Made by a program: the position numbers and the translations under genes. The notes beneath the pieces are model-generated. The model saw only the letters and a list, made by a program, of their open reading frames with translations. It was not told the DNA's origin and did not search any database. A stretch of DNA of 64,000 nt from assembly GCA_012845835.1 (NCBI GenBank), contig JABAKD010000023.1:3858200-3922199 (forward strand). The letters run 5' to 3'. This document shows positions 20,291-64,000 of the stretch, piece by piece (positions within the stretch are counted from its first letter, which is position 1; every line of letters begins with the position of its first letter). The stretch is from Undaria pinnatifida (lineage: Eukaryota > Sar > Phaeophyceae > Laminariales > Alariaceae).

Positions 20291-20930
20291 CCCTCACAAG
20301 AAGCAAGTCTCCACCACTACATCAACAACCTATTTTTTACATGAAATCATCTGACGCATCGATCTCTTGACCCTGTTCATAAAATAATGCGGAGGCTACT
20401 GCACCACGGGAACGACGCCAACCCCACCACTAACAGCGAGGCATTGTTTCCCGTGACTAAATACAATCATTGTCTGCGTGAAATTATCTGACGCATCTAT
20501 CTCTTGACCGTTAAATAGAAGAATGCGAGCGCTACTGTATCACGAGAACGGCGCCACACCGCCCCCTCCACCAATAACTACAACCACTTTTTCCGTGATT
20601 TTTTTTCCTTGGCGCGTGTTTTAGCGGGGCTTCACAGACCTTGCCGCATTTCGGGATGCGAACTGGGCACGTGTGAAGCAATGCCAACACCCTCTCCGAA
20701 AGAAAGCCTCCACTATATAACAACGCCCTTTTACCTGAAGTTTTCTGACGCATCTATCTTTTGACCATGTTAGTAGAAAAATGCGGAGACTGCTGTTTTT
20801 TTATCCCGTGAACGACGCCACGCCTGCCTCCACCACAAAACAGCTACAAGCACTTTTTTCGTCATCTGTTATATTTGGCATTGGCAGGGTTTCACAGATC
20901 TTGCCGTATTTCGGGATGCGAAATGGATCC
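20268..20930 (+). repeat. local triplication with exon-like ends
   Basis: Three diverged units share TCTGACGCATC.ATCTCTTGACC (about 20350, 20490, 20748), AATGCGGA..CTACTG and AACGACGCCA. Two of them also share a C-terminal-exon-like segment reading GFTDLA.FRDA.W (about 20626 and 20888). The third is followed by the candidate exon at 20888. Confidence 0.6.
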
Positions 20931-21025
20931 CCGACGAGAGCCGCGGGGTCTTCGACAAGAGTGGCGCCGCCGAGGGCTTCAGTGATGGCCTGCCGGTGCC
21001 GATGTCACCACCCACCAACGAGTGA
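20888..21025 (+). CDS. candidate last exon of the S1P homologue
   Basis: Acceptor TTGGCAG, then 45 codons from GFTDLAVFRDAKW to a TGA stop at 21023-21025. Phase 0 matches the end of exon d at 18512. There is no sequence homology to known S1P tails and no membrane segment, although family members usually have one near the C-terminus. The segment also lies in a local repeat, so it may be spurious. Confidence 0.3.
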   Translation, partial: GFTDLAVFRDAKWIPDESRGVFDKSGAAEGFSDGLPVPMSPPTNE

Positions 21026-21084
21026 GCGCAGGATCGTAAAAAAGCAAATGGAACTGATTAAATTTGCAAGGCTCGTCACGGATC

Positions 21085-21480
21085 ATGACCCGACCCGTGG
21101 GTGGCGGTTGTTCCATGACCCGACCCGTGGGTCGGCGGTTTTTCCATGACCCGACCCATGGGTGTCGGGTCAAGAGCTTTCCTTAATTTCCCGGGTCGAG
21201 TCAGGTCGGGTCAGGAGGTGTTCGGAATTGAATTATCACGGGTCGGCACGTGTAGGTTTTTCAATCTCACGGATCGGGGCGGGTTACTCTGACACGGCCC
21301 GACCCGTCGTAAGAAGCCGTGTTTTTTTAGCTGAGCCCGTGGGTCGGGTCGAGTCGGGATGGGCCAGGGGGTATTCGAAATAGAAAGCTCGCGGGCCAGA
21401 ACGAGTTGGTTCAGGAGTAGTTTGCAAGTGTCACAGATCGGTCCGGGTCGCCCTGAAACGCGCGGCCCGACCCGCGAGGG
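21085..21480 (+). repeat. GGGTCGGGTC-rich repeat rep-L
   Basis: Many (C)CCGACCCGTGGGTCGGGTC inverted or direct hexamer clusters. A ~31 bp unit CATGACCCGACCCGTGGG is tripled at 21092-21175. A second copy of the family lies at 62960-63180. Confidence 0.65.
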
Positions 21481-22149
21481 GTGACCCGCCTCGTCGTGAA
21501 ATTCCCTGGTTAATGCCCCAACTTGTTTCGATCGCCGAATCATGGAAAGCACACACTGCGCAGGAGGTGCGCTCCGAAGGTCTTGGAAGCCGCACAGCAT
21601 CGCCGGACGAAGCCTAGGCCTTTTGAAATGAGTCCTGAGTTTTTGAGATCGTTCCGTATGAAAACGTTCCTAATCTTTTAGATTATGGTTTGTGTTGCGA
21701 TACGTGGAAATGTATGTATGTCATTAAATGAACCAACCACACGCCCGCCCTTTCTTTTGCGCGAAATTCGGCACCTTCGTTCGAAAAACGAACATGAGGA
21801 CAGGGATGAGAATGAGGAGGACGAGGATGATGGAGGCGTTTATCGCGAGGGTTCTCGAGCACTTGCTGACATGTCTGGGCCGTCGGAAAGATCTAGTGCT
21901 AGCGTGGTAGAGTAGAGGTGTGTGCCGTGAGATAGCGCTAGGGATGGCGTGCTACAGAAATGATGGACCGTTTTCTGTAGTTCGATAAGGCTACAGGAAG
22001 GAGTAGCACGTCAACATTCCCGCTACCGCCCCCCCGCCCCCGCGACAGAACTGATTCGTGTCGTCGCGTATTCGAGGGGGTGTACCGGCGAAATGCGATT
22101 ATAGACGCAGCTATCGGAGAGAGCTTGGGCGGGGGGCGGGGGTGCACAA

Positions 22150-22720
22150 GGGCGGCAACCCCTTGTAACAAAGGCCTGCCGTTACTGGGAGGGGGTGGGG
22201 TCGCCCCCGGGGCGACCCCATAACAACTCGATTTTTTTTGTCAAGGCAAAAATTGCACTTTAGGGGTCAACTTATAAGGAGGCCTTGCCCGACGCCTTGG
22301 CGAGGGGGGGGGCACCAGGGGGGCTCTTGTAAGGAAGGTCTGCCGTTACAGGGAGGGGGGGGGGTTGCTCTCGGGCGACCACGAATAGCTTTATCATGTC
22401 AAAAATTGCACTTTAGGAGTCAAGTTGAAAGCAGACTTTGGCCGACGCCAAGGGGGGGAGCACCAGTGGGCCAACCCCTTGTAACGAAAGCCTGTTACAG
22501 GGAGGGGTAGGGGTCTGGAGTAGTTTACCAAGTCAATTTTTTTACTTTTGAGGGTCAACTTATGGAAATTATTAGGTGCGCGTGTGGGAGAGGGGACACC
22601 AACAACCCAACCCCTTGTAATGAAGGCGAAACACATTGCCCACGCCCATCGGCGTCCCCCTATGCGCCTGGGTGCCATGTTGGCGTCGGCGGTTACGGGA
22701 GGGTGATAGGGGATCGCGGA
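22150..22720 (+). repeat. tandem repeat, ~165-175 bp units
   Basis: Units contain CCAACCCCTTGTAA.GAAGGC, TGTTACAGGGAGGGG, TTGTCAA..AATTGCACTTTAGG and GTCAACTTAT. Starts fall near 22156, 22323, 22470 and 22605. A detached unit is at about 23040-23125. Confidence 0.65.
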
Positions 22721-22774
22721 AGCGTCACCCCCGAACGGGAACGACCAGAGTTAGCTCCGACTCTTACTACGGTA

Positions 22775-22985
22775 GCCCCCCGCAACTTTTCTTGAACGAA
22801 ATCGCCGGCTTTGAAACCAGCTCCCGGTCGTATCTCCTGAAAAACGATGCCCTTCGCCACCCCGACGTCATCGATCGATAGACCTTTGCACGCAAGAAAA
22901 AAATACATGTATTCTTTTTTTATCGCAATAGTATCCTTCCTTGTGTCGATCGGGCAGCCATGAAACGTTCGTTAGAGAAAAATCG
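22775..22985 (+). repeat. inverted repeat partner of 33310-33530
   Basis: TTTGAAACCAGCT, TCTCCTGAAA, CCCGACGTCATCGATCGATAG, CCTTTGCACGCAAG and ATCCTTCCTTGTGTCGAT recur, in order, in reverse complement at 33.3-33.5 kb. Confidence 0.7.
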
Positions 22986-23534
22986 CTGGTCTTGGCGGGG
23001 GCTGTCGTGGAAGCAGTCCTCCAATTTGTTTGAGCGAATAGTTTTATCTTGTCAAGAGTTGCGCTTTGGGAGTCCACTTATAAGGAGGCTTTGGCCGAGG
23101 CCTGGGGGGGATGGGGCACCAGGGCGTCAACTCAAACTTTGGTTTTAGGTTTTGGTTTGTTTTGTAGGAAACCCTGTATACAGGTAACGATGACACAACA
23201 CCCGAAATGTCAGTAATTCATACGAATTCAACAGAGAGATTCACGACCTACCTTGCCGTGCTCATTGCAGACGACAAAAAATGCGTGGGCTATTTAGTTT
23301 AATTGAACCGTAAGTGGTTGACTGAATGCTCTCTCGGGTGCCAGTGGCAGGGGCAGAGAGCATAGGGCCGTTCCTGGCGAACACGAACAAAGTCAGGAAT
23401 AGTGACGAGGTTTACGAAAGGAGGCTTTTTTCGCAAATCGTGATATTTGTCAGGACTTAGGCTTTGGAATCGGCGTGGGCTCAAATCACAGACCTTCCGG
23501 GAATGGGTGTAGCCATGCGGCGCGCGAGCCCTAT

Positions 23535-23775
23535 ACATGACCACTCCCCCCCCATTATATATGGAAGCGTAATGATCGCCCAAATGTTGGAGGTGTCTCT
23601 ATTATTTGGAGTAGGAACGGTGCTCCCTCTCGAAAGGGGTGTGTGGTCAATGGCCAAATGACTAAGGCAAGCAACAAATGAGTACGCCCCCCCCTTAACA
23701 TGCCCCCCTTGACATGCCCCCCTTAACATGCCCCCCTTGACATGCCCCCCTTAACATGCCCCCTTTATCATGCCC
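23535..23775 (-). repeat. rep-H with 14 bp minisatellite
   Basis: Reverse copy of a block also at 35.13-35.37 and 37.89-38.2 kb (CCAACATTTGGG, AGCACCG.TCCTACTCC, CATTGACCACGC). Its end carries a 14 bp unit TTAACATGCCCCCC repeated about five times (23694-23770). Confidence 0.75.
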
Positions 23776-23779
23776 CCCC

Positions 23780-24255
23780 TCCCTACCGTAGCATTGGTCA
23801 TATGTAACGCGAATTCCAAGCAATTTACCCCCCCCAAAAAAAACGCGGGTGCGGTGCTGAAAGGGGGTTGTAGCGAGGGCTCGCTCGGCGCTTAGACCCT
23901 CCGTCTCCTCGCTAGCTACAAGGGGAGAGGGGACCTCCCCGTTCCGTACCGTCGACATCATAGAACGCGGCCAAACGGCGGACCGTCTGAGCACCCTTTT
24001 CGGAAACTCGGCGATGACGCGAAAACATCCAGAGACAACGGCGGCAAAAACTGCAAAACAGCAGACTTTCGAAACACCTTTTTGGAACGCGAAAAAATCA
24101 CGCGCCATGATCACAAAAATTAGCAAGTCAATCCAATCTGCACCTTTTTCATATATATATAATAAAACAACGCAGCTTGTAAAAATGAGTATTGACCCGA
24201 AATCTGTCGAACTCACGGCTGACGTCCTCGAAATATTTGTATAAATAAAAATAAA
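23780..24255. other. no gene recognised
   Basis: Contains a minus-strand open stretch without splice or domain evidence. Near 24150-24245 there is a reverse copy of the GACGTC.GCCGTGAGTTCGAC block of LTR-D. Confidence 0.4.
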
Positions 24256-24261
24256 AATACA

Positions 24262-24470
24262 CTCCAGCTGTGAGATCGAAGATTTTGTCGAAACTCATCT
24301 GTGCAAGCTGTGCGCGATACTCCGATCGCGCGTATTACGGTTTGTGTGTCCTCATTAAGGACATAGGTCGGCGACTCCCCTTGGAATTAGTGTAGCTATC
24401 AGGGTCAACAGGATGATGTCAGTCGGTCTGTGCCCGGAAACTATAAAACCCGTTTTTGAGGGCGACAAAA
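24262..24470 (+). repeat. rep-C copy
   Basis: ACTCCAGCTGTGAGATCGAAG through TCCGATCGCGCG, AGGTCGGCGACTCCCC, AGGGTCAACAGG and AAACTATAAAACCC. Confidence 0.7.
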
Positions 24471-24635
24471 CCTGACAACGGTGGAAGGAAATGCATCAGT
24501 TCATCAAGTGTATCCTGTAAATCGTATAGCCGGTGAGGGGAGGGCGGAGTTTTCAAGGGCATGGGTTTTGAACAAGAGAGAGCGGGGGGGGGGGGGGGGG
24601 GGGATGGGCGGGGCAGCTCAATCTGTGCGTGGAAA

Positions 24636-24667
<32 letters not shown>

Positions 24668-24921
24668 GTTGACGGTCCAAAGGGTGTTGAGAACGTCGCG
24701 GCCGTTTTCGAACAAGGCTGCAGTAGGGGGGGGTCCCTGGTTTTCAAGGCCTGATTGGGATCACTCGCCCGAGTGACCCTGCACCTCGCTGTAAAATATC
24801 CAGCAGGCGTTTTTTTTTCGTAACCATTCCATGGGGCGTTGTCAAATGTCGACGCAGCAAACACGAACACGCGTTTGACCTCAAAGGACCAAAGAGGGGC
24901 ACGCTCGCGCGAATGACCCCG

Positions 24922-25235
24922 GACGCGTGCTACGATAGAAGGGGTGCACCGTTTCTTTTTCTCCTTCTTCTTTTAAGGTTTGTTTCTTCTTTCAAGGTTC
25001 CTGAATTTGGGAGCTTTAAAGACCTCTCCCCCAAAGCTGATTCATTAGAGAAAAATTAAACTGCTACTTCGAAGCATGGTACCGGATGAAGAATCCCATT
25101 GGCCAAGGTGCACAACGAAAAATAACGCGAAAAAACATAAATGGGGCGTATTTTCCAACGATTTGGGGTTAAGGAGCCCCGTCATTAAGAAACCATTTTC
25201 GCCAAAAAACGGTATACCTCTATCATAGCCTCGAC
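24922..25235 (+). mobile_element. MITE-1 copy
   Basis: GACGCGTGCTACGATAGAAG at the left; CTCTATCATAGCCTCGAC at the right. The full internal block order of the family is present. Confidence 0.75.
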
Positions 25236-25437
25236 TTTTTTTTTTCGTAGAGGATTGTAGGGTCACTCGCGTGAGGAGGCCCCCCGTTTTCTTGAGGAGG
25301 CCCCCCGTTTTCTTGCGATCTCGAGCTTTCACGCGAGGGTTTAACTTGTCGAGAGTGAACCCGCAATATGAGGGTGAGTGGTAAGCTGACGCGCTCTGCC
25401 CAAAAAGAAAACGTGTGAAATCTTGTCCCGGTGAAGC

Positions 25438-25725
25438 GACGCATGCGACGATAATATAGTCTAGAGAGGTAGCACTTTTTTTGGGCCATTTTTTTTGTTT
25501 TTTTCTTGAATGAAAGGGGGCTCCTTATAGCCCCAAATTCGTTCGAAAAACGGACGACCACCTTTTTCTATTTGCATGATTCTATCGTTGTGTACTTACA
25601 GGCCATGGGATTCTTCATCCGGTTTGCTCAAAAATCAGTTTTTTTGGGAGAGCGTATTCTTAAGCTCCCACAAATTCTGGAACCTCGGAAAAAAAGGGGT
25701 GCACTCCTCTATCGTAACGCGCATC
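25438..25725 (-). mobile_element. MITE-1 copy
   Basis: Reverse orientation: GACGCATGCGACGATAATAT at the left, GGTGCACTCCTCTATCGTAACGCGCATC at the right, with a CCATGGGATTCTTCATCCGG interior. Confidence 0.65.
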
Positions 25726-25946
25726 GATTTACAGATAGAGTCACTCCTGCGAGGGGCTCAAGCCAGTAGGTAGTGGAAACGGGGACACATCATAACATAC
25801 CCCCCCCACCGTGGCCTTGGTCTTCCCCCCCTTCCAACGATGTCGGCAAAGCGGGGGGGAGGGTCCAGTCTACCCGTGTTGTCCCTCCCCCCCCTTTGCC
25901 GAGAGTTCTCTGAATAGTATTTCCACGGCCGCGGGCGCTGTTCAGG

Positions 25947-26225
25947 GACGCGTGCTACGATATAGGTCGTAGCACCCCTTTTTTTTGCGGTTCCTCAGAA
26001 TGGGAGCTTAAGACCCTCTCCAAAGAAAAAAATGATTTTAGAGAAAAATAAATACTGCTACCATCGGAGATAAAAAAAAAAAAACACGGCCTAGGTACAC
26101 AATCAGATTCATTCACAAAAAAAAATGACCCATTTTTTTCCAACGATTTTTAGGGGGTTTAGGAGCCCCGTCGTTCAGCAATCATTTCAGCCAAAAAAAG
26201 GTATACCTCTATCGTAGCCTGCGCC
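25947..26225 (+). mobile_element. MITE-1 copy with CAGG target duplication
   Basis: GACGCGTGCTACGATATAGG at the left, CTCTATCGTAGCCTGCGCC at the right. CAGG occurs at both 25943-25946 and 26226-26229, a second case of a 4 bp duplication for this family. Confidence 0.75.
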
Positions 26226-26452
26226 CAGGGCACGACTTATCCTCCCCTCTTGTCTTGTGTATGATGAGCCAGAGGTAGTTGTACGTTTTCAACATGCGGT
26301 CGAAAAAGTCGAGTTGCAGAAACGTTTTTTTCTAGGCAGGAACGTTCGGCAGAGTCGACGACCCTCCCTCTGGTGTCGTCGGTCAAAACCGCGCACGGAG
26401 GCGGACTGACGTGTTTTCACACACACACGCAAAAAAAAGGAGGAAGCAGTTT

Positions 26453-27483
26453 TTGCTACGGTAGAGGTCCACACTCCACTTTTTTTTTCTGAGGTTTCCT
26501 CAATTTTTTAGCTTAAGACCTTTCTTAACCCAAAAACTGATTTCTCGAGAAAAATAAAGCTACCATCACACGGGTGATAAAAAAATCCCATGGCCTAGCT
26601 ACACGACGGGAACCACACAGAAAAAAAAATGGCCTATTATTTCCGACGATTTTGGGTCAAGGAGCTCCCCGTCATTCAGAAACCATTTCCGCCAAAAAAA
26701 GGTATACCTTAATACCTCTATACCGTAGCACGCGGCATTTCCGACGATTTTAAGGAGCCCCGTCATTCAGACACCATTTTAGCCAAAAAAAGGTATACCT
26801 TAATACCTCTATACCGTAGCACGCGGCATTTCCGACGATTTTGGGGATTAAGGAGCTCCCCGTCATTCAGAAACCATTTCCGCCAAAAAAAGGTATACCT
26901 TAATACCTCTATACCGTAGCACGCGGCATTTCCGACGATTTTGGGGATTAAGGAGCTCCCCGTCATTCAGAAAACATTTCAGCCAAAAAAAGGTTTACCT
27001 TAATACCTTTATTCCCGTAGCACGCGGCATTTCCGACGGTTTTTGGTTGAGGAAGCCCCGTCATTCAGAAACCATTTTCGCCAAAAAACGGTATACCTTA
27101 CTACCTCTATACCGTAGCACGCGGCATTTCCGACGGTTTTGGGTTAAGGAGCCCCCGTCATTCAGAAACCATTTCCGCCAAAAAACGGTATACCTTACTA
27201 CCTCTATACCGTAGCACGCGGCATTTCCGACGGTTTTGGGTTAAGGAGCCCCCGTCATTCAGAAACAATTTCAGCCAAAAAACGGTATACTTTATCACCT
27301 CTATACCGTAGCATGCGGCATTTCCCACGATATTGGGTTAAGGCAGCCCCGTCATTCAGAAACCATTTCAGCCAAAAAATGGTACACCTTAATACAATTT
27401 CCGACGGTTTTGGGTTAAGGAGCCCCGTCATTCAAAAAAAGCTTTCGCCAAAAAAAGGTATACCTCTCATCGTAGCACGCGTC
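26453..27483 (+). mobile_element. MITE-1 copy enlarged by a 97 bp tandem array
   Basis: A normal MITE-1 left part is followed by about seven direct copies of its right end before the terminal CTCATCGTAGCACGCGTC. The junction GTAGCACGCGG|CATTTCCGACG falls at 26725, 26816, 26916, 27017, 27114, 27211 and 27308, giving spacings of 91, 100, 101, 97, 97 and 97 bp. Each unit contains the terminal-repeat sequence, GGGTTAAGGAGCCCC, TCATTCAGAAACCATTT and GCCAAAAAA.GGTATACC. Confidence 0.8.
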
Positions 27484-27489
27484 TGCTAG

Positions 27490-28080
27490 TAGCAAGTGTT
27501 CGTCACGGTATTGTTTCAAAGCATAGCCGTCGGTAGAGCACCGACACCACGCGTTTTTATTGCACGTACGTGCAAGGTTTTTCAGATTTGCACGGAAAAT
27601 CAATGGGCGGCAGGACCGCCCCTGCCCACCTCGAGAGTAGACCCTCGAGCCCCCCAGAGGCTTAGGGATAGGGTTAGAGTTAGGGTTAGGGTCAGGTGTG
27701 GGGCTGGGTTGGTTTGGGCACGAAAAAAAAGCCGTTTTGGGCGGACCTGCGCAAAGGGAGCTATCATACATAAATCGCTGATTAATTTACGTGCGAATCC
27801 GGATAGCCTGGCAACGTGCGTGCAACTTCGCGGGGGCTGGCTGTCGGTAGAGACAGTTGCTTGCGCGAAGCTGATGGCGGGCATCACCCGCCCGGCACGT
27901 CGACGAGCGGTTCTGCAAGCCCCCACCAGTCTTCCGGAACGTGTACGATATTATGCGGAAAAAAAACTTTTACATTAAATCTCTGTTGGTGGTGTTGTTG
28001 TTGTTGCTCGCTGCTGCTGCTTCTCTCCTGAAGAACGCGACATACCTTTCCATGCAAACTACTATTACAAGATTCCCCGT
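27490..28080. other. no gene recognised
   Basis: Between the enlarged MITE and the 3' end of the coiled-coil gene. It holds the TTAGGG-like tract at 27661-27693 and presumably the downstream flank of that gene. No polyadenylation signal can be fixed with confidence. Confidence 0.4.
27661..27693 (+). repeat. interstitial TTAGGG-like tract
   Basis: TTAGGGATAGGGTTAGAG then TTAGGGTTAGGGTCAGG: about five telomere-type hexamers with some variants, far from any contig end in this window. Confidence 0.65.
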
Positions 28081-63811
<35,731 letters not shown>

Positions 63812-64000
63812 CTGTTCGGAACAAAAATACAAAAATAAAAGACACGGAGACATGTCATTTATGAGCTGTCCGGTTGGCCCGACAGATATCGAACATGTAC
63901 CTGCTCCAATATAGACATACCGAAGGTGCCCCGTGTTCAACATTTTTTGGGTCCATTACAGTAAAAACACACACAAAAAAAGGGATACTATCAACAGCCT

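Noticed and set aside
23695-24216. 173-codon minus-strand open frame with a hydrophobic start
   Set aside because: Its end lies in the 14 bp minisatellite and rep-H. There are no recognisable domains, and part of it is repeat-derived.

Overview
The window is nuclear DNA from an intron-rich eukaryote, not a prokaryote. It holds a eukaryotic tRNA-Gln gene with a T-run terminator, GT-AG introns of up to about 6 kb, a site-1-protease-type subtilase gene, TTAGGG-like repeats and very dense non-autonomous transposons. A stramenopile alga, most likely a brown alga, fits best, but that is inference and not proven by any marker here.

Layout. 0-14.8 kb: mostly repeats, with a tRNA-Glu-like relic at the left edge, one possible minus-strand exon (0.8-1.24 kb), tRNA-Gln(CTG) at 2.9 kb, a ~180 bp tandem repeat (4.0-5.2 kb), a complete 381 bp TRIM retroelement (6.70-7.08 kb), and a solo LTR joined head to head with a TRIM LTR at 12.5 kb. 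14.88-18.51 kb (+): four exons of the C-terminal half of a membrane-bound-transcription-factor site-1 protease (MBTPS1/S1P) homologue, with a possible last exon at 20.9 kb. The catalytic domain is not visible in the window. 18.8-28.0 kb: tandem and dispersed repeats, including a 30 bp minisatellite and a cluster of MITEs. 28.08-63.81 kb (-): 13 exons of one long coiled-coil protein gene whose 5' end lies beyond the right edge. All twelve introns have compatible reading phases. Its introns carry most of the remaining transposons and microsatellites.

Two results stand out. First, a 500-N gap (45176-45675) is flanked by the same ~3.75 kb sequence: the end of the left contig (41421-45175) equals the start of the right contig (45676-49434), apart from small indels. 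This is almost certainly an unmerged contig overlap, and it falsely duplicates two exons of the coiled-coil gene. Second, the TRIM elements have 84 bp LTRs, a primer-binding site matching a tRNA with a G discriminator base (tRNA-Ser-like), a polypurine tract and a TACG target duplication. They also have a long hairpin next to the polypurine tract with a compensatory base change between copies.

Only two substantial protein genes can be defended, and they have no evident functional link: the S1P homologue is a Golgi-type processing protease, and the other is an uncharacterised coiled-coil protein. Most of the rest is repeats. I name repeat families MITE-1, MITE-2, TRIM, LTR-D and rep-C to rep-P for reference only.
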